A stretch of DNA of 17,310 nt from CAYTSW01 sp964440605 (GCA_964440605.1 CAYTSW010000051.1:1-17310); one strand, 5' to 3'; numbered from the stretch's first letter, positions 7,998-14,446 are shown. Notes: generated by a model not told the origin, from the letters alone. Translations and numbers: made by a program.

Positions 7998-8026
7998 TTG
8001 TGTGCCTCGCCCGCGCTCAGTATGCT
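7998..8026 (+). promoter_or_regulatory. Candidate sigma-70-type promoter for the HU-like gene
   Basis: TTGTGT at 7998-8003 and TATGCT at 8021-8026 are separated by exactly 17 bases, a good spacing for a housekeeping promoter. They lie about 130 bases before the HU start within the 267-base divergent region shared with clpS. The rest of that region (7888-8154) shows no convincing gene. The call rests on pattern matching by eye only. Confidence 0.4.
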
Positions 8027-8154
8027 CGCCGATTCCGCCAAACAGGTTTGCGGACCTTCCCGCGCCTTCCTCGGCGGACGCACGCCCCGGGCCGGACCGA
8101 ACGCTCGAAGGCATGCGCAACGCGGGCTGAGTTGCACGAGAAAGGACGCGTGGC

Positions 8155-8484
8155 ATGAACAAAGGCGATCTGCGCGACGCCGTGGCCGATCGAATGGGCG
8201 AGACCAAGGTGAACGCCAGCAAGGCGGTCGACGCCGTACTCGACGTCATCGCCGAGGGCATCCGCACCGACGGCAAGGTCGCCATCGCCAGCTTCGGCAC
8301 CTTCCAGGCCAAGGAACGCGCCGCCCGCCGCAACGTGCACCCCACCACGCGAAAAGAAATCCTCGTCGGCCCCAGCGTCACCGTCACCTTCAACGCCAGC
8401 CCCGCGCTCAAGGACTCCATCGAACTCCCTCCCCAAGGCAACCCGCCCACCGACCACGCCAGGGGCAACGGGCGCATGCGCTGA
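8155..8484 (+). CDS. HU/IHF-family DNA-binding protein
   Basis: A small nucleoid protein that binds and bends DNA as a dimer. The start MNKGDLRDAVADRMGETK and the following ASKAVDAVLDVIAEGI match the two N-terminal dimerising helices. VAIASFGTFQAKERAARRNVH is the beta-sheet leading into the DNA-binding arm. TTRKEILVGPSVTVTFNASPALKDSI is the arm plus closing helix, with the usual ALKD ending. The usual intercalating Pro of the arm region is hard to place; HPTTRK occupies the arm tip. At 109 residues it is about 17-20 longer than classical HU, owing to a polar Pro/Gly/Arg tail (ELPPQGNPPTDHARGNGRMR). AAAGGA at 8141-8146 sits 8 bases before the ATG and fixes the start. The gene is followed closely by a hairpin-repeat region that may end its transcript. 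HU and IHF subunits cannot be separated by eye. Confidence 0.93.
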   Translation: MNKGDLRDAVADRMGETKVNASKAVDAVLDVIAEGIRTDGKVAIASFGTFQAKERAARRNVHPTTRKEILVGPSVTVTFNASPALKDSIELPPQGNPPTDHARGNGRMR

Positions 8485-8488
8485 CACA

Positions 8489-8543
8489 CGTCGGAGCCCA
8501 CGATGCTGGGTGCGACTGACCCTGGCTTTGCAGGGTCAGTGCT
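8489..8543 (+). repeat. 55-base repeat ending in a strong hairpin, copy next to the gap
   Basis: This 55-base stretch is identical to 8644-8698. It contains a perfect inverted repeat at 8515-8540: ACTGACCCTG and CAGGGTCAGT around the loop GCTTTG. Upstream, CCCA and TGGG around CGATGC could form a smaller hairpin. It begins 4 bases after the HU stop, so it may act as a terminator. It ends exactly where the Ns begin. Confidence 0.85.
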
Positions 8544-8643
8544 NNNNNNNNNNNNNNNNNNNNNNNNNNNNNNNNNNNNNNNNNNNNNNNNNNNNNNNNN
8601 NNNNNNNNNNNNNNNNNNNNNNNNNNNNNNNNNNNNNNNNNNN
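8544..8643. other. Assembly gap of 100 N
   Basis: Exactly 100 Ns, a common placeholder for a scaffold gap of unknown length. The 55 bases before and the 55 bases after are the same sequence, so the true gap could be empty, with the two contig ends overlapping, or could hold further repeat copies. Confidence 0.98.
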
Positions 8644-8698
8644 CGTCGGAGCCCACGATGCTGGGTGCGACTGACCCTGGCTTTGCAGGGTCAGTGCT
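8644..8698 (+). repeat. 55-base repeat ending in a strong hairpin, second copy
   Basis: Identical base for base to 8489-8543, starting at the first base after the gap. The 10-bp perfect stem lies at 8670-8695 with loop GCTTTG. It may be the same genomic locus as the first copy, represented twice because two contigs were joined with Ns. Confidence 0.85.
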
Positions 8699-8709
8699 GG
8701 GCAACGTGC

Positions 8710-8737
8710 CACTGACCTCGGCTTTGCAGGGTCAGTG
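8710..8737 (+). repeat. Diverged third hairpin of the same family
   Basis: CACTGACC (8710-8717) pairs with GGTCAGTG (8730-8737) around a centre that again contains GGCTTTGCAG. The left arm differs from the other copies at two positions near the loop, so only the outer 8 bp pair perfectly. The hairpin starts 41 bases after the matching point of the preceding copy and lies between the convergent ends of the HU gene and trpE. The remaining bases to the trpE stop (8738-8800) show nothing else that I can identify. Confidence 0.75.
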
Positions 8738-8800
8738 CTCGCGCAGACCACACCAAGGGCCACCGCGCTCGCGCCCGTTCCTTGTTGGGACACGTCGTCG

Positions 8801-10453
8801 CTACGTCGGTTCGTCTGCTGCCGAACGCCCCTCCCTCGCCGCTGACCCAAACGCCACCTCCGCCAGCTCCACAGCGCGCACCAGCGCCGCCGCCTTGTTC
8901 CGCGTCTCGTCGTACTCCGCGCCCGGCTCGGAGTCGTGCACGATGCCCCCGGCCGCCTGGAGGTGGTACGTCCACGCGCCGTCGTCCGCGCGCATGTGCG
9001 TGGGCACGACGATCGTGCGCAGCGCCAGGGCCATGTCCATGTCACCGTCGAGCGAGACGTAGCCGAACCCGCCGCCGTACGGCCCACGCCGCACCGGCTC
9101 GAGCTCGTCGATGATCTGCATCGCGCGGATCTTCGGCGCGCCGCTGATCGTCCCCACAGGCAGCGTCGAACGCAGCGCATCCCAGCAGTCCAGCCCCTTG
9201 CGCAGCACGCCCGTTACCGTCGAACTGATGTGCATCACGTGGCTGTACCGCTCCACCTCCATCACCGCGTCGAGCGACACCGACGCCGCCTCCGCCACCC
9301 GCCCGACGTCATTCCGACCCAGGTCCACCAGCATCGCGTGCTCGGCGATCTCCTTCTGATCCGCCAGCAGCTCACGCTCCAGCGCCGCATCCTCTTCGGG
9401 CGTGCCGCCGCGCTGGCGCGTGCCGGCGAGCGGGCGGTTCGTCACGATCGAGCGTGCCTCGCCGTCACGCTCCTCGCGGCGCACGCGGCAGAGAATCTCC
9501 GGGCTCGACGCCACGAGGATGCACCTCGGCGCCTGGAGATACACCATGTACGGGCTCGGATTCACCACGCGCAGCGCGCGGTACACGTCGAACGGGTCTG
9601 CGGCGCTCCGCCGCTCGAACCGCTGGCCGACGACGACCTGAAAGATGTCGCCCGCGCGGATGTACTCCTGCGCGCACCGAACCATCGCGGCGTGCGCCTC
9701 GCGCGTCATGTTCGACGCCGCCTCGCCCGCCTGCGCCGGCGCCGCGTCGGCATCACCGCTCGGCAACGGGCGGCTATGGCGCTGCAACCGCTCCGCGGTC
9801 TCATGCAGCTCCCCCACCGCCTCGGCGTACCGCGCCGCGGGGTCGTCCCCCGCCCCCAGCAGCACCAGCCGGACGACCGTCACCACGTTCTCCGCGTGAT
9901 CGAACACCACCACGCGGTGATACAGGCCAAAGTGAAGGTCCAGCAGCTCGCGATCGTCCCGAGGCGCGCCCTCCCACGGCAGGCTCCCGACCTCGGCGTA
10001 CCGCACCGTGTCGTACGACGCGTACCCCACCCACCCGCCGATCAGCGCCTCGGGCAGCCTGTCCCGCGCCGGGTGCCCCGGCAGGCGCAGCTCGTATCCC
10101 CGGGCAATCGCTCGCAGCCACGCCAGCGGGTCGTCCCGACGCGACGTCACCGGCTCCCCGCCCGCGCGATGGTCCACGAGCGTCACATCGTGCCCGCGCG
10201 CCATCACCTCCACAGCCGGGCGCGAACCCATGATCGAGTGCCGCCCCACGCGGTCGCCCCCCTCGACCGACTCGAAGAGAAAGGACGGCGCCAGCCGCTC
10301 GTCCTCCGACACGAGCCGCCGGTACGCCAGCGCCGGCGTGAGCTGGTCGGCGAGCAGCCGCAGCGCGACCGGTACCGCGACGACCCCGTCCGCGCGCTCC
10401 GCAGGACGCCGCGCCAACTCAACAAACTCGTGCTCGCTCAGCGTCACGGGCAT
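8801..10453 (-). CDS. trpE: Anthranilate synthase component I
   Basis: TrpE converts chorismate to anthranilate using ammonia supplied by the TrpG glutaminase, the first step of tryptophan synthesis. FLFESVEGGDRVGRHSIMG near the N-terminus matches the LLES-type tryptophan feedback site, here with FES. The chorismate-binding domain shows YIRAGDIFQVV, VNPSPYMVYL, SSPEILCR, NRPLAGTRQRG, LGRNDVGRVA, YSHVMHISSTVTG, LPVGTISGAPKIRAMQII and YGGGFGYVSLDGDMD, and ends with the ETRNKAAAL region. I chose the ATG at 10453 (MPVTLSEHEF, 550 residues). An in-frame ATG at 10492 would add 13 residues and crowd the divergent exbD promoter. No good Shine-Dalgarno precedes either start. PabB is an alternative, but the N-terminal effector-site pattern and the overall layout favour TrpE. 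No trpG or other trp gene is present, and I saw no convincing Trp-rich leader in the 59-base upstream gap. Confidence 0.93.
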   Translation of the reverse strand: MPVTLSEHEFVELARRPAERADGVVAVPVALRLLADQLTPALAYRRLVSEDERLAPSFLFESVEGGDRVGRHSIMGSRPAVEVMARGHDVTLVDHRAGGEPVTSRRDDPLAWLRAIARGYELRLPGHPARDRLPEALIGGWVGYASYDTVRYAEVGSLPWEGAPRDDRELLDLHFGLYHRVVVFDHAENVVTVVRLVLLGAGDDPAARYAEAVGELHETAERLQRHSRPLPSGDADAAPAQAGEAASNMTREAHAAMVRCAQEYIRAGDIFQVVVGQRFERRSAADPFDVYRALRVVNPSPYMVYLQAPRCILVASSPEILCRVRREERDGEARSIVTNRPLAGTRQRGGTPEEDAALERELLADQKEIAEHAMLVDLGRNDVGRVAEAASVSLDAVMEVERYSHVMHISSTVTGVLRKGLDCWDALRSTLPVGTISGAPKIRAMQIIDELEPVRRGPYGGGFGYVSLDGDMDMALALRTIVVPTHMRADDGAWTYHLQAAGGIVHDSEPGAEYDETRNKAAALVRAVELAEVAFGSAAREGRSAADEPT

Positions 10454-10512
10454 GGCGGTCAGGATAGACGCCCTCCACGCCATCCGAACCACCCGCGCGA
10501 TACCCTCACACC

Positions 10513-10950
10513 GTGCGATACTTCGACGAGTCCGACATCCCCGAGGCCCGCATCGAGCTCACCCCGCTCATCGACGTCGTCTTCCTGCTGCTGACCTTCT
10601 TCGTCTTCGCTCTCGTCGTCTCGGCCCGCCTCGAAGTCACCGAGATCGAGCTGCCCCCCATCCGCGCGGGCGAGGGCCAGGGCCCGGCGCCGGCGGTCGT
10701 CATGGTCGAGCTCACACCCGACGGCGCCGTACGCGTCGAGGGCGAGGCTATCGACCTGGCACAGGTCGGCCCGCGCCTGACCACGGCCTTCCAAGCCGAT
10801 CCGGACGCCGCCCTCGTCCTCGCCGCCGATCGCACCGCGCCCGTCGGGCAACTCCTCGCCGTCATCGATGCACTGGGCGAAGCCGGCTACTCCGACTTCC
10901 GCATCCTGCGCGAGCCCGACGACCAGCCGCCCCCAACCTCCCAACCCTGA
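10513..10950 (+). CDS. ExbD/TolR-family biopolymer transport protein
   Basis: This inner-membrane protein normally works with an ExbB/TolQ/MotA-type channel to couple the proton gradient to TonB- or TolA-dependent work at the outer membrane. A short cytoplasmic N-terminus (MRYFDESDIPEARIEL) leads into one membrane helix at about residues 18-40, TPLIDVVFLLLTFFVFALVV. Asp21 matches the single conserved proton-path aspartate. A periplasmic domain follows, with VELTPDGAVRVEGEAIDL and the family-like VLAADRTAPVGQLLAVIDALGEAGYSDFRI. The 145 residues are normal. The GTG at 10513 gives the family-typical N-terminus; no Shine-Dalgarno is evident. The gene is 17 bases upstream of the TonB-like gene, and no ExbB/TolQ gene is next to it: upstream is divergent trpE. 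Confidence 0.92.
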   Translation: MRYFDESDIPEARIELTPLIDVVFLLLTFFVFALVVSARLEVTEIELPPIRAGEGQGPAPAVVMVELTPDGAVRVEGEAIDLAQVGPRLTTAFQADPDAALVLAADRTAPVGQLLAVIDALGEAGYSDFRILREPDDQPPPTSQP

Positions 10951-10967
10951 CCACACTATCGTTCTCC

Positions 10968-12014
10968 ATGCTCCGCGATGGAGATCGGGCAACAATCAGG
11001 CTGGCGGCGGGAGCCGCGTTGAGCGCGGTCATTCACGCGCTCGCCCTCGCGCTCATCCTCGGCGCCGACTTCGGTACAACCGCTGACGACGCGACCGCCC
11101 AGCCCCTGACCGACCCGCCCGACCCCACCCGGCGCGTCACGCTGGGCGATCCCACCCAACGCCGCTACGCCCTCTCATGGATCGCCCTCGACCGTCCGCG
11201 GGAGCACGCCTCGGTCGATCCCAGCGTCGTCATCCAGCCCGAGTTGAGCCCCGAGGCCGCCCCCGTCGCCACCCCCGGCCCCACGCAGGCCACTCGCCCC
11301 AGCCCGCCCCGTGAACCCCGCCCCGCGGCCTCACCGGCGACCCCCTCGCCCGAGTTCGTCCGCCAGGCGGCGCAGCAGGTCGAACAGGCCAGCGAAGCCA
11401 TCGCCGAAGCCCGCCGCCGCGCCCGCGCGGGCGTCGTCGAGCTCGCCGAGCGCACGCGTGGCCTGCTGGGCCGCCTGCTCGCCACCCCCGGCGATCCGAG
11501 CGACGGCACCACCGCCGCCCCGGCGGAGACCGCCGCCAAGCAGACGTCCCGCCCCACCGACCAACCAGCCAGCCCCGACCGCCCGCCTTCAGATGCACAG
11601 GCGGTCTCTGTCGCGCGGCCCGCGACCCAGCCCCCCGGCGGCGGCGTCCCGGCCGAGCCCGCGACCCCAGACGAGCGCGAAGCCGATGCGGTGTCCACCA
11701 TCGAGGCTGACCTGGATCAGATCGGGTCCGATCTCTCTGCCGCCGGACTGCGGATCGTCACCGCCAAACCCCGCCTGTTTCACATCACCGCCATCACCCA
11801 ACGCCCGCGCAACCCCGTCTGCGTGATTCATTTCGGACGCAACGGCGTGCCCACCCTCGTTGCTCTCGACCCCGGAACCGGCTCGGCCTCCATCGATCAG
11901 GCCCTGCTCGACGTCATCTACGCCAAGTGGCGCGCCAAAGGCCCCCAGCTTGAGGGCCTCGATGCGGGGAATCCGCAGGCGACCCTCGAAGTTCGCGTGC
12001 GTATTCTGTTCTGA
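10968..12014 (+). CDS. TonB-like, proline-rich membrane-anchored protein
   Basis: A 348-residue protein with the plan of a TonB/TolA energy-transducing protein. One N-terminal membrane helix is at about 13-33 (AAGAALSAVIHALALALIL). A distinct segment around 60-90 (YALSWIALDRPREH...) follows. A long Pro/Ala/Thr-rich stretch, about 91-240, is interrupted by a charged helical segment at 128-172 that may form a coiled coil. The folded C-terminus (about 245-348) contains CVIHFGRNGVPTLVALDPGTG and IDQALLDVIYAKWRAKG, ending EVRVRILF, like the beta-alpha-beta end of TonB but diverged. Its position 17 bases after exbD supports a joint role in energising outer-membrane processes. I cannot name a receptor partner. 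The ATG at 10968 is the natural start; longer in-frame extension upstream would overlap exbD. Confidence 0.7.
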   Translation: MLRDGDRATIRLAAGAALSAVIHALALALILGADFGTTADDATAQPLTDPPDPTRRVTLGDPTQRRYALSWIALDRPREHASVDPSVVIQPELSPEAAPVATPGPTQATRPSPPREPRPAASPATPSPEFVRQAAQQVEQASEAIAEARRRARAGVVELAERTRGLLGRLLATPGDPSDGTTAAPAETAAKQTSRPTDQPASPDRPPSDAQAVSVARPATQPPGGGVPAEPATPDEREADAVSTIEADLDQIGSDLSAAGLRIVTAKPRLFHITAITQRPRNPVCVIHFGRNGVPTLVALDPGTGSASIDQALLDVIYAKWRAKGPQLEGLDAGNPQATLEVRVRILF

Positions 12015-12051
12015 TTGAGCGCTTTACCCGCCCTTGAAACCGCCCTCACGC

Positions 12052-12063
12052 GAACCGCGGTTC
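12052..12063. promoter_or_regulatory. 12-base perfect palindrome upstream of the Rrf2 gene
   Basis: GAACCGCGGTTC reads the same on both strands. It lies 44 bases before the Rrf2-family start in the 92-base gap after the TonB-like gene. Rrf2 regulators often repress their own genes by binding dyads in this position, so it is a candidate operator. It has no loop and no following T-run, so a terminator role is less likely. Confidence 0.4.
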
Positions 12064-12106
12064 AGGCGCAGAGCGGGCTCCAGCTTCTTACCGGGGAAGA
12101 GCATTG

Positions 12107-12562
12107 ATGCGATTTTCGAAGCGTTGTGAATACGGACTCAAAGCGGCCGTCTGCCTCAGCAAGCGATTTGGCTCGGGATATCTCCAATCCCGCGAGATCG
12201 CCGAGGTCGAGTCACTGCCCGGGAAGTTCCTCGAGTCCGTCCTGCTCGGACTCCGCTCGGCCCACCTGCTCGAGAGCAAGGTCGGTGCCGGCGGCGGATA
12301 CCGCCTCGCCCGGTCTCCCGAAGAGATCACCGTTCAGGAAGTCGTCGCGGCCCTGAACGGGGGGGTCGATCCCACCGACAATGGTGGCGCCTCTTCCAAG
12401 ACGACCGGCGAGTCCACCATCGGGGCCGTCAGCGTCAGCATCGTCTACGAGCGCATCGATCAGGCGCTCGTCGGTGCCATCGGTTCGCTTTCCCTCGCTG
12501 ATCTCGCTGCCCGGGCGGAAGATGCGATGAGCGAGACCGGCGTGCCGATGTATTACATCTGA
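12107..12562 (+). CDS. Rrf2-family transcriptional regulator
   Basis: A 151-residue winged-helix DNA-binding protein of the Rrf2 family (IscR, NsrR, CymR, RsrR relatives). The N-terminus MRFSKRCEYGLKAAVCLSKR matches the first helix of the family. SREIAEVESLPGKFLESVLLGLRSAHLLESKVGAGGGYRLAR carries the helix-turn-helix, dimer helix and the GGYRLAR wing. ITVQEVVAALNGG follows. IscR and NsrR hold a Fe-S cluster with Cys in the next loop; here that loop (about 86-108) has none, and the only Cys are at 7 and 16. It is therefore probably not an Fe-S sensor of the IscR type. I chose the ATG at 12107, preceded by GGGGAAGAG at a suitable distance; a TTG at 12104 is also in frame. It ends in a C-terminal helix unlike CymR. 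The regulated genes are unknown. Confidence 0.9.
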   Translation: MRFSKRCEYGLKAAVCLSKRFGSGYLQSREIAEVESLPGKFLESVLLGLRSAHLLESKVGAGGGYRLARSPEEITVQEVVAALNGGVDPTDNGGASSKTTGESTIGAVSVSIVYERIDQALVGAIGSLSLADLAARAEDAMSETGVPMYYI

Positions 12563-12571
12563 CACCCTCCC

Positions 12572-12593
12572 GACCTCCGGCCTCCTCCGGGTC
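12572..12593 (+). terminator. Possible weak hairpin after the Rrf2 gene
   Basis: GACC and CGG (12572-12580, with a TC bulge) can pair with CCGGGTC (12587-12593) around the loop CCTCCT. There is no T-run after it. It could weaken read-through into the following gene, but may be chance in GC-rich DNA. Confidence 0.25.
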
Positions 12594-12614
12594 CGTACAG
12601 TCGGCCACCTCCCC

Positions 12615-13163
12615 ATGACGCCCCGCTCGGCTCCACCTCGCTCCTGCGCGCTCGCGACGATCACTCTCGCCGCGGCTGGGTCTATCGCCCAGCCCGAACT
12701 CGAACGCGTCGCCAACGACGAACTCGCCGGACCGCTCGCACAATCGCTCGCCGTGCCGCCCGTCGACCTCTCGGTGCCGCAGGACTTCTTGGGACTTTTC
12801 CGCGATCCGCGCATGCCGGGCGTGCTCATCCGCCGCTCGGGCGAGATCTACGCCGCCTTTCCCGCCGACGCCCCCGTCGCGTTGCCGCACGAGTTCGGCA
12901 TCCCCATCCCCCGAGGCACGATCTTCTTCGCGGGCCGTCCGAGCGTGAACGACCTGGCGCGCGTCACAGGTTCGCTGCCGACGAGCCCGCCGCCCTTCGG
13001 CACGCGGTCGGTCGCCAACGTCCCGCTGGCCGAGCGCGCGAGCGACGCGACGATGGTGTCGGCCCCCGCACCGGCCCGCGCGTCATTGCCGCTGATGCTC
13101 GACGAGGGTGCTCGCGCGTTACGCCTGCGCCGCATCGCCGGCCGCTACGCCGCTGATGATTGA
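12615..13163 (+). CDS. Predicted secreted protein of unknown function
   Basis: A 182-residue protein that I do not recognise. The N-terminus (MTPRSAPPRSCALATITLAAAGSIAQPE) has two arginines, a short hydrophobic core and a plausible signal-peptidase site after SIA. The Cys at residue 11 lies within this region and is not in a clear lipobox. The mature part contains DLSVPQDFLGLFRDPRMPGV, RRSGEIYAAFPADAPVALPH and a Pro-rich segment with IPIPRGTIFFAGRP. No enzyme motif, repeat or further membrane helix is visible. The ATG at 12615 is 52 bases after the Rrf2 gene on the same strand; no strong Shine-Dalgarno is seen. It converges on floA. Codon choice is GC-rich, as in its neighbours, which supports a real gene. 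Function and partners are unknown. Confidence 0.75.
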   Translation: MTPRSAPPRSCALATITLAAAGSIAQPELERVANDELAGPLAQSLAVPPVDLSVPQDFLGLFRDPRMPGVLIRRSGEIYAAFPADAPVALPHEFGIPIPRGTIFFAGRPSVNDLARVTGSLPTSPPPFGTRSVANVPLAERASDATMVSAPAPARASLPLMLDEGARALRLRRIAGRYAADD

Positions 13164-13183
13164 TCACACCTTGCTGTGCCACA

Positions 13184-13205
13184 GGTTGACCGCGCCGCGG
13201 CAACC
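13184..13205. terminator. Candidate bidirectional terminator hairpin
   Basis: GGTTG-A-CCGC (13184-13193) pairs with GCGG-CAACC (13197-13205) around the loop GCC. This gives a 9-bp stem with one bulged A. It lies in the 65-base gap between the convergent stop codons of the secreted-protein gene and floA, a natural place for a shared terminator. Neither side has a clear T-run, so termination strength is uncertain. Confidence 0.5.
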
Positions 13206-13228
13206 CGTGCTCCCCTGCGTCCGCCGCG

Positions 13229-14251
13229 TCAGTTCGACTGCGGCGAGACGCCGTAGTTGCGATCGTCGTCGTCGTCGCCGGCGATCGACTTGCGCATCGA
13301 CGTATCCGCCAGCACATTCTGCATGCGGTAATAGTCCATGACGCCGATGCTTCCCTTGCGGAAGGCCTCGGCCAACGCTTTGGGCACCTCCGCCTCGGCA
13401 AGCACGACCACGGCGCGGTTCTTCTGCTCCTCAGCCCGGAACTCCTGTTCCTGCGCGACGGCCAACGCGCGACGCTTCTCGGCCTCGGCCTGGAAGCGCT
13501 TCTTCTCGGCCTCGGCGGTGTCCGTCTTCAGCTTGGCGCCGATGTTGTCGCCCACGTCCACGTCGGCGATGTCGATCGAGAGAATCTCGAACGCCGTGCC
13601 CGAGTCGAGCCCGCGCTGGAGCACCGTCTTCGAGATGCGATCTGGGTTCTCGAGCACCTGCTGGTGCGTCTGCGAGGAGCCGATGGTCGAGACGATGCCC
13701 TCGCCCACACGGGCGACGATCGTCTCTTCCGTCGCGCCACCGATCAGGCGCTGGATGTTCGCCCGCACCGTCACACGCGCCCGGGCCCGGAGCTGGATGC
13801 CGTCCTGCGCCACCGCGTCGACCGTCGGCCGACCCAGCTTCGGGTTGGGCACGTCGATCACCTTCGGGTTCACCGAGGTCTGCACCGCGTCGAGGATGTC
13901 ACGCCCGGCCAGGTCGATCGCGCACGCGGTATCGAACGGCAGCTCGATCCGCGCCCGATTCGCCGCGATCAGGGCGTTGATCACCTGCGGCACGCGCCCG
14001 CCCGAGAGGTAGTGCGTCTCGAGCATGTCCGTCGAGATCTGGATGCCCGCCTTCACCGCTTTGATCCGGCTCAGCACGATCACCTCGGGGCGCACCTTGC
14101 GGAAACGCATCCCGATCAGGCTGAACAGCCGCACCGGCGCACCCGACAGCCACGCCTGCACCCACAGGTTGAAGAAGTTGAACAGAAAGACCAGGAAGAA
14201 CAGGAGGACGATGCCTCCGATGACCAAGATGCCGATCAGCAGCGGATCCAT
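13229..14251 (-). CDS. floA: Flotillin-like protein FloA (SPFH/YqfA type)
   Basis: A membrane-anchored SPFH-type scaffold that forms flotillin-like assemblies associated with functional membrane microdomains. An N-terminal hydrophobic hairpin or helix covers about residues 4-36 (GILVIGGIVLLFFLVFLFNF...). The body shows RPEVIVLSRIKAVKAGI, LETHYLSGGRVPQVINALIAANRA, DAVAQDGIQLRARARVTVRANI and GEGIVSTIGSSQTHQQVLENPD, all typical of FloA/YqfA. An Ala/Glu/Lys/Arg-rich coiled coil follows (about 248-310). The tail contains GSIGVMDYYRMQNVLADTSMRKSI and a polar end. The 340 residues are normal. AGAGGA sits about 5 bases before the ATG and overlaps the stop region of the small ORF 9 bases upstream. It is last in an operon with two NfeD proteins, the usual partners of FloA. 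Confidence 0.96.
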   Translation of the reverse strand: MDPLLIGILVIGGIVLLFFLVFLFNFFNLWVQAWLSGAPVRLFSLIGMRFRKVRPEVIVLSRIKAVKAGIQISTDMLETHYLSGGRVPQVINALIAANRARIELPFDTACAIDLAGRDILDAVQTSVNPKVIDVPNPKLGRPTVDAVAQDGIQLRARARVTVRANIQRLIGGATEETIVARVGEGIVSTIGSSQTHQQVLENPDRISKTVLQRGLDSGTAFEILSIDIADVDVGDNIGAKLKTDTAEAEKKRFQAEAEKRRALAVAQEQEFRAEEQKNRAVVVLAEAEVPKALAEAFRKGSIGVMDYYRMQNVLADTSMRKSIAGDDDDDRNYGVSPQSN

Positions 14252-14260
14252 GTCGTCCTC

Positions 14261-14446
14261 TCACAGCGGGGAAAGTTCGTCGACCCGGCGCGGGGCCAGG
14301 CTCCGATCGAGGGGGGGCATTGTGGCGGTCGCCACGCCGAAAAGCAACGCGCCGACGCCGGCTAGTTTCCACGCACCCACCACCGGAAACCCCATACCAG
14401 CGAGCGACCCACCCGACGCTCCGCCACCCCACGCATCGCGGCTCAC
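14261..14446 (-). CDS. 61-residue single-helix membrane protein between nfeD and floA
   Basis: A small ORF that I do not recognise. It starts with GTG at 14444-14446, overlapping the TGA of the short NfeD gene in a GTGA arrangement, and stops 9 bases before floA. The product begins with a Gly/Ser-rich stretch (MSRDAWGGGASGGSLAGM), then a hydrophobic segment at about 19-43 (GFPVVGAWKLAGVGALLFGV). It ends with a Pro/Arg-containing polar tail (DRSLAPRRVDELSPL). The stop-start overlap and the floA Shine-Dalgarno at its 3' end fit a translated gene between two coupled genes rather than a spacer. A later ATG at 14395 would give a shorter version keeping the helix. The size and position suggest an accessory partner of NfeD or FloA. 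The alternative is an untranslated spacer that is open by chance in GC-rich DNA. Confidence 0.5.
   Translation of the reverse strand: MSRDAWGGGASGGSLAGMGFPVVGAWKLAGVGALLFGVATATMPPLDRSLAPRRVDELSPL

Noticed and set aside
7888..8154. Additional small gene between clpS and the HU gene
   Set aside because: Open frames here lack a ribosome site and sensible composition; the region is better explained as divergent promoters.
8489..8737. CRISPR array
   Set aside because: There are at most three copies, with no regular unique spacers; the repeats are hairpins and one pair is probably an assembly duplicate.
10454..10512. Tryptophan attenuator leader before trpE
   Set aside because: The gap has only 59 bases, no run of Trp codons in a started frame, and no alternative terminator structure that I could draw.
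10008..10967. Upstream extension of the TonB-like frame across trpE and exbD
   Set aside because: It covers two well-supported genes and encodes Arg/Pro/Ser-rich sequence; the membrane helix right after the ATG at 10968 marks the real start.
12104..12106. TTG as start codon of the Rrf2 gene
   Set aside because: The adjacent ATG at 12107 gives the family-typical MRFSKRCEYGL start and suits the GGGGAAGAG ribosome site.
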